Notes: generated from the letters alone by a model not told the origin. Counted from the first letter of the stretch, positions 53,578-63,698 are shown. The stretch is 64,000 bases of DNA from Klebsiella oxytoca NBRC 105695 (GCF_001598695.1 NZ_BCZK01000011.1:62001-126000), one strand, 5' to 3'. Translations and numbers: made by a program.

Positions 53578-56175
53578 GTGCTAGAAGAATACCGTAAGCA
53601 CGTAGCTGAGCGTGCCGCCGAGGGGATTGTTGCCAAACCCTTAGATGCAACCCAAATGGCCGCGCTGGTAGAACTGCTGAAAAACCCGCCTGCGGGTGAA
53701 GAAGAATTCCTGTTAGACCTGTTAATTAACCGCGTACCGCCAGGCGTCGACGAAGCCGCCTATGTTAAAGCCGGATTCCTTGCCGCGATCGCTAAAGGCG
53801 AAGCGACCTCCCCACTGGTTACCCCTGAAAAAGCTATCGAACTGCTGGGCACCATGCAGGGCGGTTACAATATTCATCCCCTGATTGACGCGCTCGACGA
53901 CGCAAAGCTGGCGCCGATTGCCGCCAAAGCGCTGTCCCACACCCTGCTGATGTTTGATAATTTCTACGACGTAGAAGAGAAAGCCAAAGCGGGCAACGCA
54001 TATGCCAAACAGGTGATGCAATCCTGGGCAGACGCTGAGTGGTTCCTGAGCCGTCCTCAGCTGGCCGATAAAATCACCGTGACCGTTTTTAAAGTGACCG
54101 GTGAAACCAATACTGATGACCTGTCCCCGGCTCCTGATGCCTGGTCCCGTCCGGATATCCCGCTGCACGCGCTGGCGATGCTGAAAAACGCCCGTGAAGG
54201 TATCGACCCGGATCAGCCTGGCGTCGTTGGCCCGATTAAGCAAATTGAAGCCCTGCAGCAAAAAGGCTTCCCGCTGGCCTACGTTGGTGATGTCGTTGGT
54301 ACCGGTTCATCGCGTAAATCCGCCACCAACTCGGTGCTGTGGTTTATGGGCGACGATATTCCGAACGTGCCGAACAAACGCGGCGGCGGTCTGGTTCTCG
54401 GCGGCAAAATTGCGCCTATCTTCTTCAACACCATGGAAGATGCTGGCGCGCTGCCGATTGAAGTTGACGTAAACCGCCTGAATATGGGCGACGTCATCGA
54501 CGTTTATCCGTTCAAAGGCGAAGTGCGTAACCACGAAACCGGCGAGCTGCTGGCGAACTTCGAACTGAAAACCGACGTGCTGATCGACGAAGTCCGCGCC
54601 GGTGGCCGTATTCCGCTGATTATCGGTCGCGGCCTGACCACCAAAGCGCGTGAAGCGCTGGGTCTGCCGCACAGCGATGTTTTCCGTCAGGCGAAAGATG
54701 TAGCGGAAAGCAGCCGCGGATACTCGCTGGCGCAGAAAATGGTTGGCCGCGCCTGCGGCGTTGCCGGCGTCCGTCCGGGCGCTTATTGCGAACCGAAGAT
54801 GACCTCCGTAGGCTCTCAGGACACCACTGGGCCAATGACCCGTGATGAGCTGAAAGACCTGGCCTGTCTGGGCTTCTCTGCCGACCTGGTGATGCAGTCC
54901 TTCTGCCACACCGCTGCGTATCCGAAGCCGGTTGACGTGACAACGCACCATACGCTGCCGGACTTCATTATGAACCGCGGCGGCGTATCGCTGCGTCCGG
55001 GCGATGGCGTTATCCACTCCTGGCTGAACCGTATGCTGCTGCCGGATACCGTGGGCACCGGCGGTGACTCGCATACCCGTTTCCCGATTGGTATCTCTTT
55101 CCCTGCGGGCTCCGGTCTGGTGGCGTTTGCCGCAGCAACCGGCGTTATGCCGCTGGATATGCCGGAATCAGTACTGGTTCGCTTTAAAGGCAAAATGCAG
55201 CCGGGTATCACTCTGCGCGATCTGGTGCATGCGATCCCGCTGTACGCAATCAAACAAGGTCTGCTGACCGTTGAGAAGAAAGGGAAGAAAAACATCTTCT
55301 CTGGCCGCATTCTGGAAATTGAAGGTCTGCCGGATCTGAAGGTCGAGCAGGCGTTTGAGCTGACCGATGCCTCCGCCGAGCGTTCTGCTGCCGGCTGTAC
55401 CATCAAGCTGAACAAAGAGCCGATTGTTGAATATCTGACCTCCAATATCGTCCTGCTGAAGTGGATGATCGCCGAAGGTTACGGCGATCGTCGTACGCTG
55501 GAGCGTCGCGTTCAGGGCATGGAAAAATGGCTGGCCGATCCGCAGCTGCTGGAAGGCGATGCGGATGCAGAATATGCGGCGGTGATCGAGATCGATCTGG
55601 CCGATATCAAAGAGCCTATCCTCTGCGCGCCGAACGATCCGGACGATGCGCGTCTGCTGTCCGACGTGCAGGGTGAGAAGATCGATGAAGTCTTTATCGG
55701 TTCCTGCATGACCAACATTGGCCACTTCCGCGCGGCCGGTAAGCTGCTGGACAGCCACAAAGGCCAACTGCCGACTCGCCTGTGGGTGGCGCCGCCAACC
55801 CGTATGGATGCTGCGCAGCTGACTGAAGAAGGCTACTACAGCGTGTTCGGTAAGAGCGGTGCGCGTATTGAAATTCCTGGCTGCTCCCTGTGTATGGGTA
55901 ACCAGGCGCGCGTTGCCGACGGTGCGACGGTGGTTTCAACCTCAACCCGTAACTTCCCGAACCGTTTAGGTACCGGCGCTAACGTCTTCCTGGCTTCTGC
56001 GGAGCTGGCGGCCGTTGCGGCGCTGATTGGTAAGCTACCGACACCGGAAGAGTATCAGACCTACGTTGCTCAGGTGGATAAAACCGCGGCGGATACCTAC
56101 CGCTACCTGAACTTCGATCAGCTGGGTCAGTATACTGAGAAGGCTGATGGGGTGATTTTCCAGACCGCGGTATAA
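53578..56175 (+). CDS. acnB: Aconitate hydratase B
   Basis: 865 residues, equal to E. coli AcnB. Main TCA-cycle aconitase, also a 2-methylisocitrate dehydratase and, as apo-protein, an mRNA binder. The N-terminal HEAT-like and swivel domains distinguish the B type. The 4Fe-4S ligands are C710 (GSCMTNIG), C769 and C772 (GCSLCMGNQ). It begins with GTG at 53578, as in E. coli, with GAGGAG before it; an upstream 35-codon extension is rejected. Confidence 0.97.
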   Translation: MLEEYRKHVAERAAEGIVAKPLDATQMAALVELLKNPPAGEEEFLLDLLINRVPPGVDEAAYVKAGFLAAIAKGEATSPLVTPEKAIELLGTMQGGYNIHPLIDALDDAKLAPIAAKALSHTLLMFDNFYDVEEKAKAGNAYAKQVMQSWADAEWFLSRPQLADKITVTVFKVTGETNTDDLSPAPDAWSRPDIPLHALAMLKNAREGIDPDQPGVVGPIKQIEALQQKGFPLAYVGDVVGTGSSRKSATNSVLWFMGDDIPNVPNKRGGGLVLGGKIAPIFFNTMEDAGALPIEVDVNRLNMGDVIDVYPFKGEVRNHETGELLANFELKTDVLIDEVRAGGRIPLIIGRGLTTKAREALGLPHSDVFRQAKDVAESSRGYSLAQKMVGRACGVAGVRPGAYCEPKMTSVGSQDTTGPMTRDELKDLACLGFSADLVMQSFCHTAAYPKPVDVTTHHTLPDFIMNRGGVSLRPGDGVIHSWLNRMLLPDTVGTGGDSHTRFPIGISFPAGSGLVAFAAATGVMPLDMPESVLVRFKGKMQPGITLRDLVHAIPLYAIKQGLLTVEKKGKKNIFSGRILEIEGLPDLKVEQAFELTDASAERSAAGCTIKLNKEPIVEYLTSNIVLLKWMIAEGYGDRRTLERRVQGMEKWLADPQLLEGDADAEYAAVIEIDLADIKEPILCAPNDPDDARLLSDVQGEKIDEVFIGSCMTNIGHFRAAGKLLDSHKGQLPTRLWVAPPTRMDAAQLTEEGYYSVFGKSGARIEIPGCSLCMGNQARVADGATVVSTSTRNFPNRLGTGANVFLASAELAAVAALIGKLPTPEEYQTYVAQVDKTAADTYRYLNFDQLGQYTEKADGVIFQTAV

Positions 56176-56207
56176 CGCAATAAGTCAGCGTTGTACATAA
56201 TCCCTTC

Positions 56208-56243
56208 AATGCCCGGTGAACATTGCATCACCGGGCATTTTTA
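56208..56243 (+). terminator. acnB terminator
   Basis: A perfect 12-bp stem AATGCCCGGTGA / TCACCGGGCATT with an 8-base loop, followed by TTTATTT. Confidence 0.9.
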
Positions 56244-56350
56244 TTTCCAATCCCTCCGTCAGCGACGCTTTTTTTCTCTCTGACTGCTGCGATAATGACG
56301 TTATGGGTACAGTGCAGCGGTGACGCACTGCCCTTGCAGAGGAAAAGACT

Positions 56351-56713
56351 ATGGATTACGAATTTCTGCGCGATATTACCGGAGTGGTAAAGGTGCGAAT
56401 GTCGATGGACCATGAGGCGCTCGGCCACTGGTTCAACGAGGAGGTTAAAGGCAACCTTGCCCTGCTGGATGAAGTAGAGCAGGCTGCGCGTACCATTAAA
56501 GGCAGCGAACGTTCCTGGCAACGTGCCGGCCATGAATACACGCTATGGCTGGATGGCGAAGAAGTGATGATCCGCGCTAATCAGCTGGATTTTTCCGGCG
56601 ATGAGATAGAAGAGGGGATGAGCTACTATGACGAAGAAAGCCTCTCGCTCTGCGGCGTTGAAGATTTTTTGCAGGTCGTTGCTGCCTACCGGGAGTTTAT
56701 GCAGCAGCGCTAA
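56351..56713 (+). CDS. yacL: YacL family protein (UPF0231)
   Basis: 120 residues, same length as E. coli YacL. Small, acidic, cytoplasmic; [18 protein letters not shown] at the N-terminus and [19 protein letters not shown] near the C-terminus are the family marks. Function is not established. The start has AGAGGAAAAG upstream. Between acnB and the convergent speD, as in E. coli. Confidence 0.93.
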   Translation: MDYEFLRDITGVVKVRMSMDHEALGHWFNEEVKGNLALLDEVEQAARTIKGSERSWQRAGHEYTLWLDGEEVMIRANQLDFSGDEIEEGMSYYDEESLSLCGVEDFLQVVAAYREFMQQR

Positions 56714-56717
56714 GTCT

Positions 56718-56739
56718 GGCGGAGCCTCCGTGCTCCGCC
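56718..56739. terminator. hairpin between yacL and speD
   Basis: GGCGGAGC-CTCCGT-GCTCCGCC, a perfect 8-bp stem in the 31-base gap between the two convergent genes. No clear T tract, so efficiency is uncertain. Confidence 0.5.
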
Positions 56740-56744
56740 GGGCG

Positions 56745-57539
56745 TTACACCGCCGGAATATTTCTTGCGTAGTAAATTTCGCGCATCTCTTTCCAGAGCC
56801 GATCGGTGATGACCCTGCGCTCTTCTTCCGTTAAATCTTCCGGCCTGGTGTGAAACATGTAGTGCTTAAGGTCAAACTCCTTCAGCAACATCTTGGTATG
56901 GAAAATATTTTCCTGATAAACGTTCACGTCCACCATGTCATACAAAGATTTAATATCCTCGGACATGAAGTTTTGAATGGAGTTGATTTCATGATCGATG
57001 AAGTGCTTCATACCGTTCACATCACGGGTGAAGCCGCGAACGCGGTAATCGATGGTGACGATATCGGATTCAAGCTGGTGAATCAGATAGTTCAGGGCTT
57101 TCAGCGGCGAAATGACTCCGCAGGTTGAGACTTCAATATCGGCGCGGAAGGTGCACAGCCCGCCTTCAGGATGGCTTTCCGGGTAGGTGTGAACGCAAAT
57201 ATGGCTTTTATCGAGATGCGCCACGACGGTTTCCGGTAGTGGACCCGGGTGTTCCGTCTGATCGATGAGCTGCGGGTCGATCGGCTCTTCGCTGACCAGA
57301 ATAGTCACGCTGGCGCCCTGAGGTTCATAATCCTGACGGGCAATGTTAAGAATATTGGCGCCGATAATCGAACAGGTCTCCGACAAAATTTCCGTCAGGC
57401 GGTTGGCGTTATAGAGTTCATCAATATAGGCGATGTAGCCATCGCGCTCCTCTGCCGTTTTTGCGTAGCAGATATCATAAATGCAAAAACTCAGGCTTTT
57501 GGTCAGATTGTTAAAGCCGTGCAGCTTCAATTTTTTCAA
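56745..57539 (-). CDS. speD: S-adenosylmethionine decarboxylase proenzyme
   Basis: 264 residues, class I bacterial type. The proenzyme cuts itself between K111 and S112 ([12 protein letters not shown]); S112 becomes the pyruvoyl cofactor. It makes decarboxylated SAM for spermidine synthesis. Second gene of speE-speD on the - strand, 14 bases after speE. Confidence 0.97.
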   Translation of the reverse strand: MKKLKLHGFNNLTKSLSFCIYDICYAKTAEERDGYIAYIDELYNANRLTEILSETCSIIGANILNIARQDYEPQGASVTILVSEEPIDPQLIDQTEHPGPLPETVVAHLDKSHICVHTYPESHPEGGLCTFRADIEVSTCGVISPLKALNYLIHQLESDIVTIDYRVRGFTRDVNGMKHFIDHEINSIQNFMSEDIKSLYDMVDVNVYQENIFHTKMLLKEFDLKHYMFHTRPEDLTEEERRVITDRLWKEMREIYYARNIPAV

Positions 57540-57553
57540 TTTAGATCACCCCC

Positions 57554-58417
57554 TTACTTAACGGTGGATAGCGCATCCAGTAAATATTGCGGTAAAGCAA
57601 ATGCCGCCGCGTGAATTGCCGGGTTGTAATAGCGACACTTCAGGTTTGACTTGTGAAAACGGGCCTGGATAATTTCACTGGTAAGATGGCGCAGGGCTTC
57701 ATTGTCCGTGGCCCACGCGAAGGTCATGATGCCGCCGTAATAGGTTGGGATCGCCGCCTGATAGAAGCTTACATCACCAAAGTAATGGCTGAGCTTACGA
57801 TGGCTATCGACGGCTTCATCCTGCTGCAGGAAACTAACGCCGTTCTGAGCAACGAAGATTCCTCCTGGATTGAGGCAGCGTTTGCAGCCTTCGTAAAAGG
57901 CGGAAGTGAACAGGCTCTCGCCGGGACCGATAGGATCGGTGCAGTCGGAGATAATGACGTCAAACGTTTGCGCGGTTTGATTAACAAAATTGACGCCATC
58001 GTCAATAACCAGCGTAAAGCGCGGGTCATCGTACGCGCCAGCATTATGATTAGGGAGATACTGGCGGCAGAATGAAACTACGCCCGCGTCAATTTCAACC
58101 ATAGTGATGGTTTCGATGTTGCGATGACGGGAGACTTCGCGCAGCATTGCGCCATCGCCGCCGCCGATGATTAATACATGTTTCGCCTGGCCGTGGGCCA
58201 TCAAAGGAACATGGGTCATCATTTCATGATAGATAAACTCATCACGTTCGGTGGTTTGCACTACGCCATCCAGCGCCATCACGCGGCCAAAGGCAGCGTT
58301 TTCGAATATGATTAAATCCTGATGATCGGTTTTCTCATGATACAGTACGTTATCAACGCTGAAATACTGACCAAAATGGTCGTGCAGCGTTTCATGCCAC
58401 AGATTGCTATCGGCCAC
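57554..58417 (-). CDS. speE: Spermidine synthase
   Basis: 287 residues. Aminopropyltransferase that joins decarboxylated SAM and putrescine. The SAM-binding [11 protein letters not shown], the VEIDAGVV strand and the catalytic [14 protein letters not shown] motif are intact. The start is GTG at 58417, because a very strong AAGGAGGA lies seven bases before it; the open frame extends eight codons further to a GTG that would place the Shine-Dalgarno inside the gene. In E. coli the start is ATG. Confidence 0.96.
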   Translation of the reverse strand: MADSNLWHETLHDHFGQYFSVDNVLYHEKTDHQDLIIFENAAFGRVMALDGVVQTTERDEFIYHEMMTHVPLMAHGQAKHVLIIGGGDGAMLREVSRHRNIETITMVEIDAGVVSFCRQYLPNHNAGAYDDPRFTLVIDDGVNFVNQTAQTFDVIISDCTDPIGPGESLFTSAFYEGCKRCLNPGGIFVAQNGVSFLQQDEAVDSHRKLSHYFGDVSFYQAAIPTYYGGIMTFAWATDNEALRHLTSEIIQARFHKSNLKCRYYNPAIHAAAFALPQYLLDALSTVK

Positions 58418-58553
58418 GGGCAGATCCTCCTTTGTTAACACCTGTTACACCCATTAAAAATGAGCGCAACATCATAGCCAACTATAGAAGATGATGCACG
58501 GTGGATATTTCAGCAAATGAAGCGTGGGGCATAACCTTTCAAGAAAAGGGAAA

Positions 58554-58577
58554 CACGCCTCCCTGTCAGGAGGCGTG
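58554..58577 (-). terminator. terminator of the FKBP/lipoprotein operon
   Basis: CACGCCTCC-CTGTCA-GGAGGCGTG, perfect 9-bp stem; on the - strand it is followed by the pyrimidine-rich TTTCCCTTTTCTT. Five bases after the FKBP gene stop. Confidence 0.8.
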
Positions 58578-58581
58578 AGGA

Positions 58582-60276
58582 TCAGGGGTTTTTAGCCTGG
58601 GGCTGTGCCGCCGTGGCGTCTACGATTCTGACTGAATACACCATGGTCGCTCCGGGCGGGATTTTGGGTGGCCGGCCTTCGCTACCATAGGCGAGTTCAG
58701 GAGGGATAACCACCGTAATAGAACCGTGGTTCCCCAGGCGCTTTATTGGCCCGAGGAAGACAGGAGGATAGGATTTTAGGGTCTGAGACCAGACTTTGCC
58801 TTCCGCTTCCATGTCGTTAATAACGGTTCCATCAATTAGCGTCTCCTTGATGGTTACGGTGACGGTATCGCTGTCGAGGATCTTACCTTCGCCGGCATAG
58901 TCGATACGGCTGTATATCCCATCTTTAAATACCACACCTTTTTGTTTCGCGAATTTTTGTTGGTATTTTTTCCCTTCGTTAACCATCTGCTGTTCTATCT
59001 TATGCAGATGCTGAAAGACCTTTTTCGACACATCGAACAGAGCCTTATTGCGCGCTTTCTCGTCGAGGGCGATTTTCCCTGAAAAGGAATCCAGAATGCC
59101 CTGCAGAACGGTATCTTTACTGATTTTTATGCCCTGTGAACTGCGGGTGGACAACACTTTTAGCGCCTCCTCGCCCATCGATACGCCGACAGAGTAAGCC
59201 TGCTGCTGAGGCTCTCTGGTAAGATCGATAGCCGCCGGGTTTTTACCTGATTTCGTCTCGGCATCAGCAAGCCGGGCCTTTAGCTGGCTTATCTCATCAG
59301 CGCTGGCCTGCAGCAGGGCGTTGTTTTCATCTGCCTGCGGGCTGACCGCATTTTCCTGAGGCGCTGACTGCTGCCTGCTGATGGTGAAGGAGTCCAGTTT
59401 TGCCGTGAGCGCCCGGTTTTCTACCCCCGTGGCCGCCAGTTTTACCGCCAAATCCTGCTTTTCCGCTACTGCGGCAGCAAGTTTCGCCGCCAGCGCTTGC
59501 CGGCCGGTTTCTCCCGCATCCAGTTTTGTTTTGAGTTCCCGCTGTGCGGTTTCTGCGGCGACGAGCTTTGCAGCGAGCGCTTGCTTGTCTGATGCAGCGG
59601 CAGCAAGCTTAGAGGCGATATCTTGCGGTTGTTTTTCCTCAGCCGCGAGCTTCTTTAACAGCGTTTGCTTTTCAGCGGCGGCTTCCGTTAGCAGTGATTC
59701 AAGCTTTTGTTTCGCTGATTCCGCAGAAGCTAGCTTTTTTTCCTGTAGCAGAATTTTATTTTCCGTGGCATTGAGCTGCCCCAGTTTCTGTTTCATTTCA
59801 GCGGCGGCGGAGAGCTCTTTGTCTATTAAGCGTTGTTTTTCTGCTACGGCAACCGTTAATGCTTTCTCAAGCTGGCGAATTTTATCCGTCAGATCTTTTT
59901 GATTGTCCTGTACGGCATAAACCGTAGCTGGCTTTGCTGAAAGCTGTTGTCGAAGTTGCCGAATGATTTTATCTTTTTGAGCAATTATTGCAGCCTGGCG
60001 TGAAACTTCAGTGACTTTCTGTTCGTTTTTTTTATTCGTTGTTTGCGTAATAGCGTTTTTTTCTTCAACGGACTTCGCAGGCGCGCGATCTTTCTGAGCC
60101 TGCTGCTCTTTAGCGTAATTTAAGAATGCCGGCCCTGACGCGTCACTATTCGAATTTGCCGTAACATGTATCAGCGCCTCTTTTTCCGCGCGAGCGTCGG
60201 GTGATGGCGACAGCGCCAGCACAAGCGCTGCTGCCAGCGATATCGAATTGAAGTTAATAGCTATTTTTCCGTTCAT
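58582..60276 (-). CDS. exported FkpA-like FKBP protein with long coiled coil
   Basis: 564 residues. Likely Sec signal (about 1-30, ending DARA), then a predicted coiled coil from about 85 to 345, then a FkpA-type N-terminal dimerisation domain (about 355-445, with AYSVGVSMGEEALK and KYQQKFAKQKGV), and a C-terminal FKBP domain (about 465-553, with IPPELAYG and IPPGATMVYSV). Residues 189-300 are eight tandem 14-residue repeats of the type KQxLxxKLAAAxxE. Several FKBP catalytic positions are replaced, so peptidyl-prolyl activity is doubtful. Its start overlaps the upstream lipoprotein stop by four bases. It is absent between speE and yacC in E. coli K-12. The base composition is more AT-rich than that of neighbouring core genes. 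Confidence 0.85.
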   Translation of the reverse strand: MNGKIAINFNSISLAAALVLALSPSPDARAEKEALIHVTANSNSDASGPAFLNYAKEQQAQKDRAPAKSVEEKNAITQTTNKKNEQKVTEVSRQAAIIAQKDKIIRQLRQQLSAKPATVYAVQDNQKDLTDKIRQLEKALTVAVAEKQRLIDKELSAAAEMKQKLGQLNATENKILLQEKKLASAESAKQKLESLLTEAAAEKQTLLKKLAAEEKQPQDIASKLAAAASDKQALAAKLVAAETAQRELKTKLDAGETGRQALAAKLAAAVAEKQDLAVKLAATGVENRALTAKLDSFTISRQQSAPQENAVSPQADENNALLQASADEISQLKARLADAETKSGKNPAAIDLTREPQQQAYSVGVSMGEEALKVLSTRSSQGIKISKDTVLQGILDSFSGKIALDEKARNKALFDVSKKVFQHLHKIEQQMVNEGKKYQQKFAKQKGVVFKDGIYSRIDYAGEGKILDSDTVTVTIKETLIDGTVINDMEAEGKVWSQTLKSYPPVFLGPIKRLGNHGSITVVIPPELAYGSEGRPPKIPPGATMVYSVRIVDATAAQPQAKNP

Positions 60277-60692
60277 GGCTGAACATTTTCACCGCGTTTA
60301 ACCAGACTATCGATCAGTTCCTTTTCAATATCCGCGCATAGCTTGATTGATTTGAACTGGTACATGGAGTCGATACCCTGTTTAGTTGGCTCTGCAACTT
60401 TGCTGCGCACAGAATTATATTGAGATGCGGCGTTGAGCAGGGCGGTGAAATCATTCCCTAATTTAGCTGCCTGCTTTGGATTCACCTCTTTCAGTGACTC
60501 CAGCGCTTTACGGCAAGTCTCAATGCGCGCTTGCTCCTCGGCAATTCTCTGCTGTTCAGTTTGCTGTTGATTTAATGTCGCGTCAGGTAAAGGTTTCATT
60601 AATCTGGCGGATTGTCGGGATTGTGTTGATTGACAACCTACTAATAAAATGACGGCCAGAGGTGCTATGCGGGTAAATAAGGATATGTTCAA
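60273..60692 (-). CDS. putative lipoprotein in operon with the FKBP-like gene
   Basis: 139 residues. Lipobox L17-V18-G19-C20 (LLVGCQ) with a short hydrophobic signal marks a lipoprotein; Gln at +2 predicts outer-membrane sorting. The mature part is helical, with a Gln/Glu-rich stretch (NQQQTEQQRIAEEQARIETC) and two further cysteines (about 59 and 119) that could pair. No known domain recognised. It overlaps the FKBP-like gene by ATGA, so the two are co-translated. Confidence 0.82.
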   Translation of the reverse strand: MNISLFTRIAPLAVILLVGCQSTQSRQSARLMKPLPDATLNQQQTEQQRIAEEQARIETCRKALESLKEVNPKQAAKLGNDFTALLNAASQYNSVRSKVAEPTKQGIDSMYQFKSIKLCADIEKELIDSLVKRGENVQP

Positions 60693-60949
60693 GGTTTCAT
60701 TCCATTGATAAAAAGGGTCGTTATCGGGCGATAATAATGTGCAAAAAAGGAGATTGCAATAATATGGCTGCTGTTTTTTTTAGAGTTTATTAGTATTAAT
60801 TTTATTAATTAGTTAAACACTTAATGAATTATCGGTGAGGTTTTTGAATTGAGATATGAATTAGTCGTCGCTGTAAAGTGAATTGCTATTACTAATAACG
60901 CAATAGCCGTATTTAAACGGCTATTAAACTTGTTAAATCAGAAGCGTGA
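60693..60949. other. AT-rich gap between the lipoprotein gene and yacC
   Basis: 257 bases with no gene. It should hold the promoter of the lipoprotein/FKBP pair, since it lies upstream of it on the - strand. The hairpin AATAGCCGT / ACGGCTATT at 60902-60925 lies 25 bases past the yacC stop and probably ends yacC transcripts. Confidence 0.55.
60902..60925. terminator. yacC terminator-like hairpin
   Basis: A 9-bp stem AATAGCCGT / ACGGCTATT with a small AT loop, downstream of yacC on the - strand. No long T run follows. Confidence 0.5.
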
Positions 60950-61297
60950 TTATTTCACGTAGGCGAGCAGGCTTAGCGAGTCACGAGCCAGCGCTTTACA
61001 TTTTTTGGTGGTAGGAATTTTGATTCCGCTGAGATCCCGATAGCTATCCTCGCCCAGGGCTTTCATATTGAAGCTGTCGTAGTTGCTTAAATCCCACTGG
61101 TTCTGCTGAGCAAAGAACACCAGAGCGCGACGAATCTGCGTGTTAGGCAGATTTTGATAACCGCAATCGTTCTTCAGAAAGACGAATACCGCCGTCAAAT
61201 CAGCCATATCTTCCGCTTCGGACTCGCTTAATGCATAGCTATTGGCGGAGAGAGTAAGCAGGCTGCCAAGCACTATTGTTCTGAAAAGCGTTTTCAT
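60950..61297 (-). CDS. yacC: YacC family periplasmic protein
   Basis: 115 residues, as in E. coli YacC. Sec signal MKTLFRTIVLGSLLTLSANSYA; the mature protein starts LSESEAEDMADLTAVF and has two cysteines (in NDCGYQN and KKCKALA) that may pair. Described as PulS/OutS-like (pilotin superfamily), but its role is not known. The ATG at 61297 matches E. coli; the frame extends 13 codons upstream. Divergent from cueO. Confidence 0.92.
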   Translation of the reverse strand: MKTLFRTIVLGSLLTLSANSYALSESEAEDMADLTAVFVFLKNDCGYQNLPNTQIRRALVFFAQQNQWDLSNYDSFNMKALGEDSYRDLSGIKIPTTKKCKALARDSLSLLAYVK

Positions 61298-61377
61298 TTT
61301 TTCTACCATTGAATCACTGACAAACAAAGTTAGCATACTTCTTTACACTACGCTGAGCTTTATTCTTACTCTTCCGC

Positions 61378-61408
61378 TTGACCTTCCCGTTGGTGGAGGG
61401 TTTAAGCT
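61378..61408 (+). promoter_or_regulatory. CueR-type cueO promoter
   Basis: -35 TTGACC (61378-61383) and -10 TAAGCT (61403-61408) are separated by 19 bases, the long spacer typical of MerR-family promoters. The spacer holds the dyad ACCTTCCC ... GGAGGGTTT-like arms (ACCTTCCC at 61381, GGAGGGT at 61396), matching CueR sites of copA and cueO. Cu+-bound CueR should activate here. Confidence 0.9.
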
Positions 61409-61443
61409 CATTTATTCACCTGCAGAATAAAAGGATGTGAAAA

Positions 61444-63048
61444 ATGCAACGTCGTGAATTTCTTAAATTAACCGCTGCGGTCAGCGTAGCCAGCGCATTG
61501 CCGCTCTGGAGCCGCGCGGTTTTGGCTGCCGGTCGTCCCTCTTTGCCCGTGCCGGAACTGCTGATGGCTGACGCGCGCAATCGCATCTCCTTAACCATTC
61601 AGGCCGGAAAAACGCAGTTCGGCTCTCACCTGGCGACGACCTGGGGCTACAACGGTAGCCTGCTGGGGCCGGCCCTGCAGCTTAAGCAAGGCGAGGCGGC
61701 AACCATCGATATTCATAATCGTCTGGCGGAGGAGACTACCGTGCACTGGCACGGTCTGGAGGTTTCCGGCGTCGTTGACGGTGGCCCTCAGGGGGTGATT
61801 CCCGCAGGAGGTTCCCGTACCGTGACGTTTACGCCAACGCAGCGGGCGGCGACCTGTTGGTTCCACCCTCACCAACACGGAAAAACCGGCAGACAGGTGG
61901 CGATGGGGCTGGCCGGTCTGGTGCTCATTTCTGATGCAGAAAGTGAAAAGCTGCTCTTGCCAAAGCAGTGGGGAATCGATGATGTGCCGGTGATCGTGCA
62001 GGATAAGAAATTCACCCAGGAAGGCCAGATTGACTACCAGCTCGATATCATGAGCGCCGCCGTTGGCTGGTTTGGCGATACGCTGCTGACCAACGGCGCG
62101 CTTTATCCGGAGCATGCCGCTCCTCGCGGCTGGCTGCGTTTGCGTCTGCTTAACGGCTGCAACGCGCGTTCTTTAAATTTCTCTACCAGCGATAAGCGGC
62201 CCATGTACGTCGTGGCAAGCGATGGCGGTCTGCTTGCTGAGCCGGTAAAAGTTAACGAGCTGCCGGTGCTGATGGGGGAACGGTTTGAAGTGCTGGTGGA
62301 TACGACGGACGGTAAACCCTTTGATCTGATAACGCTGCCGGTGAGTCAGATGGGTATGGCTATTACGCCATTCGATAAACCGCAGCCAGTATTACGCGTT
62401 CAGCCGCTGACGATTCCGGCTTCCGGTAAGCTGCCGGATGTCCTTGCCGCCATGCCAGCGCTACCTTCCTTACAAGGGCTAACCCAGCGTACGCTGCAGC
62501 TCTCTATGGATCCGATGCTTGATATGATGGGCATGCAGGCGCTGATGCAAAAATACGGCGATCAGGCGATGTCCGGAATGGACCACGGCGCGATGATGAA
62601 CCATGGCGAGATGGGGAATATGAACACTATGAACCACGGCGACATGGAACATATGAATCATGGCGGCATGACGCAGATGAAGCACGGTAATAAGGATTTT
62701 GATTTCCATAACGCTAACCGCATCAACGGGAAAGCATTTGATATGAATGTCCCCATATTTGCGGCGGCGAAAGGGCAGTATGAGCGGTGGGTGATTTCCG
62801 GTAAGGGCGACATGATGCTGCATCCGTTTCATATCCACGGTACCCAGTTCCGTATTTTATCTGAAAACGGCAAGGCGCCTGCAGCGCATCGCAGCGGCTG
62901 GAAAGACACCGTTCGGGTGGAAGGCGCAGTGAGTGAAGTACTGGTGAAATTTGACCATGATGCCCCGAAGGAGTTTGCCTATATGGCGCACTGCCATCTG
63001 CTGGAACATGAAGATACGGGAATGATGTTGGCCTTTACGACTGCCTGA
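61444..63048 (+). CDS. cueO: Multicopper oxidase CueO
   Basis: 534 residues. Periplasmic cuprous oxidase for copper tolerance, exported folded by Tat: RR in MQRREFLKL. Trinuclear centre His pairs are HWH (101-103), HPH (141-143), HIH (463-465) and HCH (516-518); type 1 copper ligands are H460, C517, H522 and M527. The Met/His-rich loop (about 355-415), a Cu+-binding lid, has repeated MNHG units and is about 17 residues longer than in E. coli CueO. Behind a CueR-type promoter and divergent from yacC. Confidence 0.97.
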   Translation: MQRREFLKLTAAVSVASALPLWSRAVLAAGRPSLPVPELLMADARNRISLTIQAGKTQFGSHLATTWGYNGSLLGPALQLKQGEAATIDIHNRLAEETTVHWHGLEVSGVVDGGPQGVIPAGGSRTVTFTPTQRAATCWFHPHQHGKTGRQVAMGLAGLVLISDAESEKLLLPKQWGIDDVPVIVQDKKFTQEGQIDYQLDIMSAAVGWFGDTLLTNGALYPEHAAPRGWLRLRLLNGCNARSLNFSTSDKRPMYVVASDGGLLAEPVKVNELPVLMGERFEVLVDTTDGKPFDLITLPVSQMGMAITPFDKPQPVLRVQPLTIPASGKLPDVLAAMPALPSLQGLTQRTLQLSMDPMLDMMGMQALMQKYGDQAMSGMDHGAMMNHGEMGNMNTMNHGDMEHMNHGGMTQMKHGNKDFDFHNANRINGKAFDMNVPIFAAAKGQYERWVISGKGDMMLHPFHIHGTQFRILSENGKAPAAHRSGWKDTVRVEGAVSEVLVKFDHDAPKEFAYMAHCHLLEHEDTGMMLAFTTA

Positions 63049-63173
63049 GGACGTTTCCTGCTCGTTCGCCCTGCGCGGCGGGCGGGCACTTTTCTTAAAG
63101 TCCTTACCGAGGGTGTTGATTTATAAAATCACGCATATACTGTCGCGATTGCTTAATAATCAACGAGGTTGAA

Positions 63174-63698
63174 ATGGATATTTACCGCAAAGTGATTGCC
63201 GCATCGCTGGCGCTATTTGTTACGCTTTCCGCACATGCCGGGATGACGATGGAACGTAAGGACATACCCGATTTAAAGCTTAGTGTTGAAATCCCCGAGG
63301 GGCTGACGCCAATGTCTGAAGAGATGGCAAAGCTCAAATACCCTTCCGAAAACCGTCCACAGGTCATTTATGGCGATGAGAAAGGCAAAGCATCGCTGGG
63401 GGTTACCGCAGGGCGCAATCCGTTACCAGCGGAGAAGCTCGATGCATTTAAAGAGATGATGCTTAAGATGCTGGAGAGTTTAAAACCGCAGGCCGAGGCC
63501 GTTACCGTTGATGGTCATAAGGGGTGGTTACTCACCTTCTATTCGCAGGCTGCGGATACTGAAATTCTCAATATGATGTTAATCACATCGCAGGATAATA
63601 AGGCGGTGCAGATGACGTTTAATATGACCAAAGATTTAGTTGAACAGTATCAGGAAGCGGCAAAAGCCTCTTTGCTTTCCCTGCAGTTCGCGAAGTAA
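63174..63698 (+). CDS. exported protein of unknown function, possibly DcrB/PsbP-like
   Basis: 174 residues. Sec signal MDIYRKVIAASLALFVTLSAHA, cleaved before GMTM; GAGG is six bases before the ATG. The mature part begins with KLSVEIPEGLTPMSE, followed by alternating strands and a C-terminal helix ending LLSLQFAK. This order resembles DcrB/DUF1795 (PsbP-fold) proteins, which open with a similar FSLxxPxG strand, but I am not sure of the family. It has no cysteines. It lies between cueO and gcd, where E. coli K-12 has no gene, and is followed by a terminator. Confidence 0.78.
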   Translation: MDIYRKVIAASLALFVTLSAHAGMTMERKDIPDLKLSVEIPEGLTPMSEEMAKLKYPSENRPQVIYGDEKGKASLGVTAGRNPLPAEKLDAFKEMMLKMLESLKPQAEAVTVDGHKGWLLTFYSQAADTEILNMMLITSQDNKAVQMTFNMTKDLVEQYQEAAKASLLSLQFAK

